Origin: Burkholderiales bacterium Ga0074133
Lineage (GTDB): Bacteria; Pseudomonadota; Gammaproteobacteria; Burkholderiales; Burkholderiaceae_C
Reading direction: 5' to 3'
Assembly: GCA_001464865.1 (NCBI GenBank)
Contig: LNEG01000159.1
Span: forward strand, 1 to 32,161
DNA length: 32,161 nucleotides
Of this stretch, positions 1-8,006 are shown piece after piece. Made by a program: the position numbers and the translations under genes. The notes under the pieces are model-generated. The model saw nothing but the letters and a program-made list of their open reading frames with translations, searched no databases and was not told the origin of the DNA. Position 1 is the stretch's first letter; the number at the start of each line of letters is the position of its first letter.

Positions 1-23
1 CGCGCCGGCCAAGCGCATGCCGG

Positions 24-1937
24 TCATTCGACCGTCACGCTCTTGGCAAGGTTTCTGGGCTTGTCCACATCCGTCCCCCGCGCACAGGCCGTGTGGTAGG
101 CCAGCAGCTGCAGCGGCACCACATGCAGCAGCGGGCTTAAGGGCCCGTAGTGCTCGGGCATGCGGATGACATGCAGGCCCTCGCCACTTTCGATGCGGGT
201 GTCGGTATCGGCCAGCACATACAGCACGCCGGCACGGGCGCGCACTTCCTGCATGTTGCTCTTGAGCTTTTCCAGCAGCGCGTCGTTGGGCGCCACGGTC
301 ACCACGGGCATGGCGCTGGTCACCAGTGCCAGCGGGCCGTGCTTGAGCTCGCCGGCCGGGTAGGCCTCGGCGTGGATGTAGCTGATTTCCTTGAGCTTCA
401 AGGCGCCTTCGAGCGCGATGGGGTAGTGAAGGCCGCGGCCCAGGAACAGGGCGTTTTCCATGCGGGCGAAGTCTTCTGCCCAGCTGATGATTTGCGGCTC
501 CAGTGCCAGCACGGCCTGCAGGGCCACGGGCAGGTGGCGCATGGCCTTCAGGTGTTCGGCCTCCTGCGCCTCGGTCAGGCGGCCCTTGCTCTGGGCCAGG
601 GCCAGCGTCAGCAGGAAGAGGCCTGCCAGCTGCGTGGTGAAGGCCTTGGTGCTGGCCACGCCGATCTCCACGCCTGCGCGGGTGATGTAGGCCAGCTTGC
701 ACTCGCGCACCATCGCGCTGGTGGCCACGTTGCAGATGGTCAGCGTGTGCTGCATGCCCAATGATTGCGCGTGGCGCAGCGCGGCCAGCGTGTCGGCGGT
801 TTCGCCGCTCTGGCTGATGGTGACGACCAGCGTGCGCGGGTTGGGCACACTGGTGCGGTAGCGGTACTCGCTGGCCACTTCCACCTGGGTGGGGATGCCC
901 GCGATGTCTTCCAGCCAGTATTTGGCCGTGCAGCCGCTGTAGTAGCTGGTGCCGCAGGCCAGGATGAGCACACTGTCGATGTCCTTGAACACGCGCCAGG
1001 CGGCGGCACCCGGCTGGCCGTGCAGGCCCTGGCCGTCAAACAGCTCGGGCACGACACCCGCCACGCCTTCAAGGGTGTCGGCAATGGCGCGCGGCTGCTC
1101 GAAGATTTCCTTTTGCATGTAGTGCCGGTAGGGGCCCAGCTCGGCCGCGCCGCTGTGGGCCTGCACGGTACGCACCGGGCGCTGCTCAGGCGCAAGGGCT
1201 TCGCGGCCCTTGCCCACGATCCAGTAGCGGCCCAGTTGCAGGTCCACGAGGTCGCCCTCTTCCAGGTAGACGATCTGGTCCGTGACGCCTGCCAGGGCCA
1301 TGGCGTCGCTGGCCAGGAAGTGCTCGGAGCCTTCGTTGCCAACACCCAGGATCAGCGGTGAGCCGGCACGCGCGCCCACCACACGATGGGGCTCGTCCTT
1401 GTGGATGACGGCGATGGCATATGCGCCATGCAGCTCGGCCACGGTGGCCTGCACGGCCTCGAACAGGTCGCCGTTGTAGTGGCTGTCCACCAGGTGGGCG
1501 ATGACCTCGGTGTCGGTCTGGCTGGCAAACACGTAGCCGCGCGCCTGCAGCGCCTTGCGCAGTTCTTCGTGGTTTTCGATGATGCCGTTATGCACCAGGG
1601 CCACGCGCCCTGCGGTCTGTGCCTGCGCGTCTGCACCCGTGCCGTGGCTGAAATGCGGGTGGGCGTTGTGCACGGCGGGCGCGCCGTGGGTGGCCCAGCG
1701 CGTGTGGGCGATGCCGGTGGCGCCTTCCAGGCGCTCGGTGTTCACCTGCTCCAGCAGCTCTGCCACGCGGGCCGTACTGCGCGCGCGCTGCAATCCGGCG
1801 GGGCGGGATGTGTCCAGGCTGGCGGCATGTACCGCCACGCCGCACGAGTCATAGCCCCGGTATTCGAGCCGTTGGAGGCCCTGAACGAGGATGGGAACGA
1901 TGTTGCGCGCAGAGACTGCGCCGACGATGCCGCACAT
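24..1937 (-). CDS. glmS: Glutamine--fructose-6-phosphate aminotransferase (isomerizing)
   Basis: Makes glucosamine-6-phosphate from fructose-6-phosphate and glutamine in the cytosol, the first committed step towards UDP-GlcNAc for peptidoglycan and LPS. The 637-aa protein opens with MCGIVGAV, so Cys2 becomes the N-terminal nucleophile of the class II glutamine amidotransferase domain (about residues 1-240). Two SIS sugar-isomerase domains follow; CGTSYYSG and SQSGETADT mark the first. The C terminus, [13 protein letters not shown], is the typical GlmS end. It is slightly longer than the E. coli enzyme (609 aa). The start is fixed by the required Cys2 and by an AAAGGA ribosome site about 6 nt upstream. 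It is divergent from an Lrp/AsnC regulator, with about 130 bp of AT-rich DNA between. GlmU, which acts later in the same pathway, lies at 4769-6256. Identity is secure. Confidence 0.98.
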   Translation of the reverse strand: MCGIVGAVSARNIVPILVQGLQRLEYRGYDSCGVAVHAASLDTSRPAGLQRARSTARVAELLEQVNTERLEGATGIAHTRWATHGAPAVHNAHPHFSHGTGADAQAQTAGRVALVHNGIIENHEELRKALQARGYVFASQTDTEVIAHLVDSHYNGDLFEAVQATVAELHGAYAIAVIHKDEPHRVVGARAGSPLILGVGNEGSEHFLASDAMALAGVTDQIVYLEEGDLVDLQLGRYWIVGKGREALAPEQRPVRTVQAHSGAAELGPYRHYMQKEIFEQPRAIADTLEGVAGVVPELFDGQGLHGQPGAAAWRVFKDIDSVLILACGTSYYSGCTAKYWLEDIAGIPTQVEVASEYRYRTSVPNPRTLVVTISQSGETADTLAALRHAQSLGMQHTLTICNVATSAMVRECKLAYITRAGVEIGVASTKAFTTQLAGLFLLTLALAQSKGRLTEAQEAEHLKAMRHLPVALQAVLALEPQIISWAEDFARMENALFLGRGLHYPIALEGALKLKEISYIHAEAYPAGELKHGPLALVTSAMPVVTVAPNDALLEKLKSNMQEVRARAGVLYVLADTDTRIESGEGLHVIRMPEHYGPLSPLLHVVPLQLLAYHTACARGTDVDKPRNLAKSVTVE

Positions 1938-2070
1938 GGAGCGTCCTTTGTTCTGACAAGTAGATGGGCGCGATCGTAGACGTGGCCGGCAGAAATATGT
2001 GACGATCTTTGCAGGGCTTTTTGTTAACTTATTTCATCCAGCTTCACAATCAACGTTTTATTTCATAAAG

Positions 2071-2571
2071 ATGTATTCAGTGGAATATTTGAACATTGAC
2101 GCCATCGATGTGCAGTTGCTCGAATTGCTGCAGGACGACGCCAGCTGCAGCAACCAGTGGCTGGCCGCACAGGCAGGCATCTCGCCGCCGACCTGCCTGC
2201 GCCGGGTGCGGCGGCTGCATGAATCCGGACTGATCGAGCGGCAGGTCGCCATCCTCAACCCCGACCGCCTGGCCGCCACGGTGGGCCACGGCCTGGCCTG
2301 CATCGTGGAGGTGTCACTGGACCGCCAGGGCGCCGAGCACATGGACGCTTTTGAAGCGCAGGCCGTGGCCGAGCCCGCGGTGCAGCAGTGCTGGCGTGTG
2401 GCACCGGGGCCAGACTTCATGCTGGTGGTGCACACGCGGGACATGCCCGGCTACCTGGCCCTGTCCCAGCGGCTGTTCACGGCCAGTGCCAACGTACGCA
2501 ACGCCAAGGCGTTTTTCAGCACCAAACGGGCAAAATTTGAGACAAGACTGCCGCTGCCCCCCACCGTGTAA
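2071..2571 (+). CDS. Lrp/AsnC family transcriptional regulator
   Basis: A 166-aa feast/famine-type regulator. Residues about 9-70 form the AsnC winged helix-turn-helix (IDVQLLELLQDDAS, then LAAQAGISPPTCLRRVRRL), and the rest is the ligand-binding RAM domain, where family members bind amino acids and oligomerise. I start at the ATG at 2071; an upstream in-frame GTG at 1999 would add an AT-rich-encoded, Phe-rich stretch unlike the family. No clear ribosome site precedes 2071, so the start is only moderately sure. The gene is divergent from glmS, which makes glmS or the regulator itself a plausible target. This is inference: neither effector nor operator can be read from the sequence. Confidence 0.9.
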   Translation: MYSVEYLNIDAIDVQLLELLQDDASCSNQWLAAQAGISPPTCLRRVRRLHESGLIERQVAILNPDRLAATVGHGLACIVEVSLDRQGAEHMDAFEAQAVAEPAVQQCWRVAPGPDFMLVVHTRDMPGYLALSQRLFTASANVRNAKAFFSTKRAKFETRLPLPPTV

Positions 2572-2733
2572 GCATCAAAAGCCATACATTGGGTAGCAGC
2601 CTCATCGCCGTGCAATAGCGGATGCCGCACCGCGGGTATCAGCAGGGCCAACGCGGACGCCTGCCGGCCAGCGTATCCTGCAGATCACAAACAGAAACAC
2701 GCAACGACCCGGTGATGTTGCAACCTGTCCTCC

Positions 2734-3786
2734 ATGCCCACACCCGAAAAAAACATGTACCGCCGCATCTACCCGCTGCGCGTGCTGGGCATGGGGCTGG
2801 GCGGGGCCGTGGTGGCGGTGGTGCTGTGGGAGCGGCAAGCATCACTGACCGCATGGGTCGTGATGGCGATGCTGGCGTTTGCCTGGCCGCATGTAGCCTA
2901 CCTGCTGGCCCGCCGCAGCCCTGACCCGTACCAGGCAGAAGTCCGCAACCTGCTGATGGACTCGGCCATGGCAGCAGCCTTCGTGCCGCTGATGCACTTC
3001 AACCTGCTGCCCAGCGTTCTGATCATCACGCTGACCATGGTGGACAAGATCACCACCGGCATCCGCGGGCTGTGGGCGCGCGCCGTTCCGGGCATGCTGG
3101 CGGCGGGCATCGTCAGCGCGCTGGCCACCGGCGCACAGTGGGTGCCCACCACCTCGATGCTGGTGGTCATGGCGTGCCTGCCGGTCATGGTGCTGCACAC
3201 GCTCTCGGTCAGCGTGGTGAGCTACCGACTGATCCGCAAGACTGCGCAGCAGAACCGGCTGCTCGACGAGCTGCGCCGCATCGACACCCTGACCGGCCTG
3301 TATGCCCGCGGCTACTGGCAGGAACAGGCCAACGCCGCCCTGCAGCGCCACCACGCCACGGGCGAGCCCGCGTGCCTGCTGATGCTGGACATCGACCACT
3401 TCAAGGACATCAACGACCAGCACGGCCACACCGTGGGCGACGAGGTGATCCGCGCGCTGGCCCATGTGGTGCAGGGCACGGTGCGCGCCAACGACTGCGC
3501 GGGGCGCTACGGCGGGGACGAGTTCGCGATCCTGCTGCCCGGCATGCACGCGCGCGATGCGCGGGCGGTGGCCGAACGCATCCGCGCCCAGTCCGAAGGC
3601 CTGCGCATGCGCCAGCTGCCCGACCTGCGCATCACCAGCAGCATCGGCGTGGCGGCAGCTGACCGGCACCACCAGAGCCTGCGCGACTGGATGAATGCGG
3701 CAGACGCCGCCATGTACGTGGCCAAGAACGAGGGACGAAACCGCGTGGCGGCATTCGCGGAGCCAGCCGCCCCGGCGGTGCACTGA
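2734..3786 (+). CDS. Diguanylate cyclase with MASE2 membrane domain (DgcC/AdrA type)
   Basis: Predicted to make cyclic di-GMP from two GTP at the inner membrane. Residues about 10-165 are hydrophobic and resemble the MASE2 sensor of E. coli DgcC (AdrA): AFAWPHVAYLLARRSPDP, then RNLLMDSAM. The GGDEF domain follows, with LDIDHFKDIND at 218-228 and an intact GGDEF motif at 260-264, so the enzyme should be active. RAND at 251-254, five residues before GGDEF, fits the RxxD inhibitory I-site, so product feedback is likely. No EAL domain is present. A second Met at residue 8 is an alternative start. It stands alone; the next gene is convergent. In enterobacteria DgcC drives cellulose production, but no cellulose gene lies nearby, so the output here is unknown. 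Confidence 0.93.
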   Translation: MPTPEKNMYRRIYPLRVLGMGLGGAVVAVVLWERQASLTAWVVMAMLAFAWPHVAYLLARRSPDPYQAEVRNLLMDSAMAAAFVPLMHFNLLPSVLIITLTMVDKITTGIRGLWARAVPGMLAAGIVSALATGAQWVPTTSMLVVMACLPVMVLHTLSVSVVSYRLIRKTAQQNRLLDELRRIDTLTGLYARGYWQEQANAALQRHHATGEPACLLMLDIDHFKDINDQHGHTVGDEVIRALAHVVQGTVRANDCAGRYGGDEFAILLPGMHARDARAVAERIRAQSEGLRMRQLPDLRITSSIGVAAADRHHQSLRDWMNAADAAMYVAKNEGRNRVAAFAEPAAPAVH

Positions 3787-3857
3787 GGGCGCGGACAGCC
3801 GTCGTCTGCGCTTTGCCGGCCCGTGGAGACCACCGCGATGTCCGGCCGCCAGCAAAT

Positions 3858-3921
3858 GCTATACAAACAATAGCAATACAGCCAATAGATATCTGGACCT
3901 GAAGCACATTTCGCTTCAAAA
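3858..3921 (+). repeat. Dispersed repeat, copy A (intergenic)
   Basis: This stretch lies between the convergent cyclase and histidine kinase genes. It begins with the core GCTAT-N6-AATAGCAA and ends in a CTTCAAAA stretch. Aligned without gaps over 64 positions it matches the minus strand of 6001-6064, inside glmU, at roughly 60 percent of positions. It is counted as copy A of the family described in the findings. Confidence 0.6.
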
Positions 3922-3924
3922 CCG

Positions 3925-4746
3925 CTACACAACAGGCCCTGGCACCGCCGCTGGCCACTGCACCCGCACGGTGCAACCTGCCCCCGGCCGGGCGGTGGCC
4001 GATACCTCGCCGCCGTGCCGCAAGGCGATGGTGCGGCACAGGGCCAGGCCTGCGCCCACACCTTCAAATTCCGATTCACGGTGCAAGCGCTGAAACACGC
4101 CGAACAGCTGCCCGGCACGGGCGGGGTCAAACCCGACGCCGTTGTCTTCAATGGTGAAGGCGACCTGGCCCTCGGTGGCCGCGGCCGGCGCAATGGCCAC
4201 CACCGGCGGCGCACTGCCGCGCGAAAACTTCACGGCATTGGCCAGCAGCTGCACCAGCAGCTCGTGCAGCAGCGCCGGGTCGGCCTGCAGGGCGGGCAAC
4301 TCTGCGTCCACACGCCATGTCACCGCGGTGGCGGCACCCGCTGTGCCCACCGCACCGGACTGAGGTGCAGCATGGATTTGGGCCTGCGCCTGCTGCAGCG
4401 CGTGCGCCAGCGGCACGGGCCGGGGCAGCAGCGGCGCACGGCTGGCGCGTGCAATGGCCAGCAGCCCGTCCAGCATGCCGCCCATGCGGCGGGCAGACTG
4501 GTCCATGGTGGCCAGAAAGCCCAGGGCCTCCTGAACCTCTTCGGCCGCCCCCGCCTCGACAGGCAAGCCCGCCAGCACCTCGCGCACCAGCGTGCCGTAC
4601 GACGTGACATGCCGCAGCGGGGCCCGCAAGTCATGCGACACCGCGCGCAAGAATTCTTCTTGCGCGGCCGCCATGTCGGCCACCTTCTGCTGGCTGGCAG
4701 CCAGCGCGGCGCGCAGCTGCTCGGGGGTCAGGTCGTCTTCAGACAT
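3925..4746 (-). CDS. Sensor-less cytosolic histidine kinase
   Basis: A 273-aa histidine kinase with no membrane segment and no recognisable sensory domain. After a short coiled-coil-like N terminus (LTPEQLRAALAASQQKVADM) comes the HisKA dimerisation domain with the H-box FLRAVSHDLRAPLRH, phospho-acceptor His38. The ATPase domain follows: N-box LLVQLLANAVKFS, G1 IEDNGVGFDP, and a G2 box GVGAGLALCRT. All catalytic boxes are present. I start at the ATG at 4746, 22 bp after the glmU stop; an in-frame TTG at 4809 would overlap glmU. The same-strand position just after glmU suggests co-transcription. No response regulator is adjacent, so its partner is unknown. The H-box and ATPase resemble bacteriophytochrome-type kinases, which may take their input from another protein. 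Confidence 0.9.
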   Translation of the reverse strand: MSEDDLTPEQLRAALAASQQKVADMAAAQEEFLRAVSHDLRAPLRHVTSYGTLVREVLAGLPVEAGAAEEVQEALGFLATMDQSARRMGGMLDGLLAIARASRAPLLPRPVPLAHALQQAQAQIHAAPQSGAVGTAGAATAVTWRVDAELPALQADPALLHELLVQLLANAVKFSRGSAPPVVAIAPAAATEGQVAFTIEDNGVGFDPARAGQLFGVFQRLHRESEFEGVGAGLALCRTIALRHGGEVSATARPGAGCTVRVQWPAAVPGPVV

Positions 4747-4768
4747 GGGGGGCGCACGCCGTGCAGCG

Positions 4769-6256
4769 TCAGGCCTTGGGCTGCTTTTTGGGGCGCTGCC
4801 AGTCGGCAATGCTCACCTGCTTGCCGCGGGCCACACTGAGCGCCCCGGGCGCGGTGCTCTTGGTGATGGTGCTGCCGCCGCCCACCGTGCCGCCTGCACC
4901 AATCGTCACCGGCGCCACCAGCACACAGTTGCTGCCCACATGCACATCCGCCTCAATCACGGTGCGGTGCTTGTTGGCGCCGTCGTAGTTGGCGGTGATG
5001 CTGCCGGCGCCGTAGTTCACGCGCTCGCCCACGGTGGCGTCGCCCAGGTAGGCCAGGTGGTTGGCCTTGGCACCATCGGCCAGGGTGCTGTTCTTGACTT
5101 CCACAAAGTTGCCGATGTGCACTTCGCGGCCCAGCTGTGCACCGGGGCGCAGGCGGGCAAAGGGGCCGATGAGCGCGCCCTCGCCCACCGTGGCACCGGC
5201 CTTCTCGCCGTCGATGTGGGTGTAGGGGTGGATGACTGCGCCCGCTGCGATGCGTGCGTTGGCAATGCAGCAGTGGGCGCCGATGCTCACGCCCTCGCCC
5301 AGCTCCACGCGGCCGGTAAACACGCAGTTCACGTCGATCTCCACGTCCTGCCCGCACAGGACTTCGCCCCGCGCACCGGTGCGCGCGTCGTCGCGCACAT
5401 CGAAACGGGCCGGGTCGGCCAGGCGCACACCCTGCTCCATCAGCGCGCGGGCCTGGCGCAGCTGGTGGGCGCGCTCCAGCTCGGCCAGTTGCAGCGGGCT
5501 GTTCACGCCCGCCACCTGCAACGCATCGGTGATGCGGTGGGCCACCACGGGCACGCCGTCGGCCACGGCCATGGCCACGATGTCGGTCAGGTAGTACTCG
5601 CCCTGGGCGTTGTTGTTGGTGAGGCGCGCCAGCCACGGTTTCAGCAGCCGCGAAGGCACAGCCATGATGCCGCTGTACACCTCGGTGATGGCGCGCTGGG
5701 CATCGGTGGCGTCCTTGTGTTCGACAATGCCTTGCACGGCACCTTCGGCATTGCGCACGATGCGGCCGTAGCCCGTGGGGTCGGGCAGCGTCACGGTCAG
5801 CAGTGCCAGCCCGCCACTGGCGGCACCGGCACCGGCCAGCGCTCCGGTGGCCGCACCGGCTTGCACCAGGGCGCGCAGAGTGTCCGGCTGCGTCAGGGGC
5901 ACATCGCCCGACAGCACCACGGCCGTGCCGTCGTCCGTCAGGTGCGGCACGGTCTGCTGCACGGCGTGGCCGGTGCCCAGCTGGGGCTCCTGGCGCACGA
6001 ATTTGATGTCAAAAGTGCCTGCAGTGCTGGCTGCAATTGCCGTGGATGCTTCTACTTCGATAGCGCCGTGCCCCGTGATGACGATGGCGCTGCGGGCCTG
6101 CAGGTGCGCGGCCTGGTCCAGCACGTGGTGCAGCAGCGGGCGCCCGGCCAGGCGTTGCAGCACCTTCGGCGTACGGCTTTTCATGCGCGTGCCCTTGCCG
6201 GCGGCCATGATGAGGATGTCGAGTGGGGTCATGGATTCAGGAGTGGTGTGGGTCAT
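4769..6256 (-). CDS. glmU: Bifunctional GlmU: glucosamine-1-phosphate acetyltransferase / GlcNAc-1-phosphate uridyltransferase
   Basis: Acetylates glucosamine-1-phosphate and then transfers UMP to give UDP-GlcNAc, the precursor of peptidoglycan and LPS. The N-terminal pyrophosphorylase domain carries MAAGKGTRM (17-25), the PKVLQRLAGRP segment and QLGTGHAVQQ. The C-terminal half is a left-handed beta-helix of hexapeptide repeats, with the acetyltransferase signature NFVEVKNSTLADGAKANHLAYLGDA. At 495 aa it is longer than E. coli GlmU (456). Part of the excess is a longer segment between GHG (62-64) and QLGTGHA, and codons 65-85 there match the dispersed repeat found between genes elsewhere in this window. 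ATG 6232 (residue 9) is an alternative start. A histidine kinase follows 22 bp downstream. Confidence 0.97.
   Translation of the reverse strand: MTHTTPESMTPLDILIMAAGKGTRMKSRTPKVLQRLAGRPLLHHVLDQAAHLQARSAIVITGHGAIEVEASTAIAASTAGTFDIKFVRQEPQLGTGHAVQQTVPHLTDDGTAVVLSGDVPLTQPDTLRALVQAGAATGALAGAGAASGGLALLTVTLPDPTGYGRIVRNAEGAVQGIVEHKDATDAQRAITEVYSGIMAVPSRLLKPWLARLTNNNAQGEYYLTDIVAMAVADGVPVVAHRITDALQVAGVNSPLQLAELERAHQLRQARALMEQGVRLADPARFDVRDDARTGARGEVLCGQDVEIDVNCVFTGRVELGEGVSIGAHCCIANARIAAGAVIHPYTHIDGEKAGATVGEGALIGPFARLRPGAQLGREVHIGNFVEVKNSTLADGAKANHLAYLGDATVGERVNYGAGSITANYDGANKHRTVIEADVHVGSNCVLVAPVTIGAGGTVGGGSTITKSTAPGALSVARGKQVSIADWQRPKKQPKA
6001..6064 (-). repeat. Dispersed repeat, copy B (inside glmU)
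   Basis: Read on the minus strand, this stretch starts GCTATCGAAGT and ends CACTTTTGACATCAA. It matches copy A over 64 ungapped positions at about 60 percent. It also shares GGCAATT, AGCACT, CAGGC and a TTT block, in the same order, with copy C near 31241-31301. It is translated as glmU residues 65-85. Confidence 0.5.
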
Positions 6257-6382
6257 GCCAGCGGCTGGCCCGGATTATCGGCGCAAGGTGCAGCGCGCTG
6301 GTGAACGACTCAGCCCCGTGGCATGCAGCAGGCAGCGCGAGGCCGCCGATGCACGCGGCGCGCTGATTCTTGCAGAGGGTCC

Positions 6383-7138
6383 CTAAAGCAGCGGCATTTG
6401 CCGCGGTGGTGTGTCGTAGTACTCGGCAATCCGCGCCAGCGCACGCGTGTTGAGCAGCCGCAGCCGCCCGTTTTTCAGCTCGTGCAGCCCCAGCAGCGAC
6501 AGGCGCCGCAGCGTCTTGTTGGTATGTACCAGCGACAGCCCCAGTGCATCGGCGATGTGCTGCTGGTTGAGCGGGAAGGCCACCGTGCCGTCCTGCACCA
6601 GCCCGATGCGGTCCAGCCGCCGGTACAGGTGCATGAGCAGCATGGCCAGTCGCTCGGTGGCGTTGCGGCGGCCCGTGGTCAGCAGGTTGTCGTCCACATG
6701 GCCCTCTTCGTGTGCCGACAGCCAGGTGATGTCGTAGCCCAGGCGCGGATGCTCGCGAAACAGCGCCCACAGGCTGTCGTTCTGGAACACACACAGCGAG
6801 CAATCGGTCAGCGCCTCGATCCCGTGCGCCGATACGTCGCCAAACTCCTGCTGCAAGCCCACCAGGTCGCCGGGCAGCAGAAAGTTGAGGATCTGGCGGC
6901 GCCCGTCGCTCAGCGTCTTGTAGCGAAACGCCCAGCCCGAATACAGCGTGAACAGCCTGGCATTGGTCTGGTTCTCGCGCACCAGCGCACCGCCCGCCTC
7001 CACGGCCAGGCTGTCGGTGCGGAAGCCCTCGATGAAGTCGAGCACCTCCGGCTTCACGGCCGTGAAGGCACCCGTCTTTCGCAACCGGCAGTCGCGGCAG
7101 GCCGGTGGGCAGGTACTGGCGGGCAAGGTGACATTCAT
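6383..7138 (-). CDS. Crp/Fnr family transcriptional regulator, FNR-like
   Basis: A 251-aa regulator with a cyclic-nucleotide-type beta-barrel (about 30-140), a dimerisation helix (about 150-178) and a winged helix-turn-helix (NQQHIADALGLSLVHTNKTLRRL, 191-213). The N terminus has Cys10, Cys14 and Cys17, and the barrel has Cys113 and Cys116. Against E. coli FNR, recalled from memory, Cys14, Cys17 and Cys116 match three iron-sulfur ligands, but the fourth (FNR Cys29) is Gly23; Cys10 matches an extra, non-ligand FNR Cys. An oxygen- or redox-sensing cluster is therefore possible but not assured. The gene lies upstream of glmU on the same strand, with about 126 bp between, and is divergent from the BLUF gene. 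Targets are unknown. Confidence 0.9.
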   Translation of the reverse strand: MNVTLPASTCPPACRDCRLRKTGAFTAVKPEVLDFIEGFRTDSLAVEAGGALVRENQTNARLFTLYSGWAFRYKTLSDGRRQILNFLLPGDLVGLQQEFGDVSAHGIEALTDCSLCVFQNDSLWALFREHPRLGYDITWLSAHEEGHVDDNLLTTGRRNATERLAMLLMHLYRRLDRIGLVQDGTVAFPLNQQHIADALGLSLVHTNKTLRRLSLLGLHELKNGRLRLLNTRALARIAEYYDTPPRQMPLL

Positions 7139-7444
7139 GGGGCGTTGATTCTATGGACCCCCTGCACGCATCGAGCGGATGGTGTGCGCTGCGGGTGGTG
7201 ATGTGCTGCCAGGCGCAACACACCGCCCTCGCCTTGGCCATGGCGAACATCTGCCACGCTGCAGACCGCCCGGGGCTGCAGAGGCACACAGCGCAGCGAT
7301 TCGTCAGCGAGGCAACTGGCAAGCAGTGCACCGCAGCGCACGACCGCGGGTGGCAGCAACACAGCGTGCCCGCGGGCGCCTCGCCGCGCCTATGTCTTTT
7401 GACATTGCGCCGCCGCAGTGCGCGCCCTACATTGGGCGCCACCT
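7139..7444. other. Divergent intergenic region between FNR-like and BLUF genes
   Basis: About 306 bp without a credible gene; open frames here are short and unlike proteins. It should hold the promoters of both flanking genes. A TTGACA at 7399-7404 resembles a -35 box, but no matching -10 lies at the usual spacing and the BLUF start is too close. I saw no clear FNR-type dyad (TTGAT-N4-ATCAA). Confidence 0.4.
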
Positions 7445-7843
7445 ATGAACGTATCTCCCGCACTTTACGAGGTCCTCTACGTCAGCACCCTCGCCCCCGA
7501 GCAACCACTGAGCGTGGTGGCCGAGATTGCCGGGCGTGCGCGCCAGGTCAACGCGAAGCTGGACGTGACGGGCTTGCTGATCTTTGACGGCCAGCGCTTT
7601 TGCCAGCAGCTGGAGGGCCAGCAAAAGGCCGTGCTCAAGCTCATTGAGCGCATTCGCAACGACCCTCGACATACCAACGTCGAGGTGCTGCACCATGGCC
7701 CGCTGGCCGGGCGGCGGTTCCAGCAGTTCAGCCTGGCGTTCAGCACGGTCGAGGACGAGGAAGCCCTCGCCCGCATGGAGCAGCTTGACGGCGATGCGGC
7801 CCTGGCCGCGTTTGAAGCCGTGCGCGGAGAGCTGATGCTGTAG
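7445..7843 (+). CDS. Stand-alone BLUF-domain blue-light photoreceptor
   Basis: A 132-aa protein that is almost entirely one BLUF domain (sensor of blue light using FAD). Tyr12 (LYVST), Asn36 (ARQVNAKLDVTGLLI) and Gln54 (RFCQQLEG) have the same spacing, 24 and 18 residues, as the flavin-contacting Tyr8, Asn32 and Gln50 of cyanobacterial PixD/Slr1694, so photochemistry should be intact. No output domain is attached, so it must signal through a partner protein. I start at ATG 7445; an in-frame GTG at 7418 would add nine residues. It is divergent from the FNR-like regulator and followed on the same strand by an AraC-type regulator about 160 bp later; either could be the partner, which is inference. 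Confidence 0.92.
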   Translation: MNVSPALYEVLYVSTLAPEQPLSVVAEIAGRARQVNAKLDVTGLLIFDGQRFCQQLEGQQKAVLKLIERIRNDPRHTNVEVLHHGPLAGRRFQQFSLAFSTVEDEEALARMEQLDGDAALAAFEAVRGELML

Positions 7844-8006
7844 CCGGCCTCCGCCTGGACTCGCGTGATCCCCGACGCATCCCCGCCACAGACCACTATC
7901 AATACAGGAGCGCCTTGCGACGACCCGGCGCAGACTGTCGGCTTTGGGGGGCCAGCGCGACAGTGCCAACATGTTCGCGGCCAGCGGCCTTTATCATCTC
8001 GGCGCC

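Noticed and set aside
4592..6304. 570-codon open frame on the plus strand
   Set aside because: Antisense to glmU, low-complexity His/Gly/Val composition, no domain.
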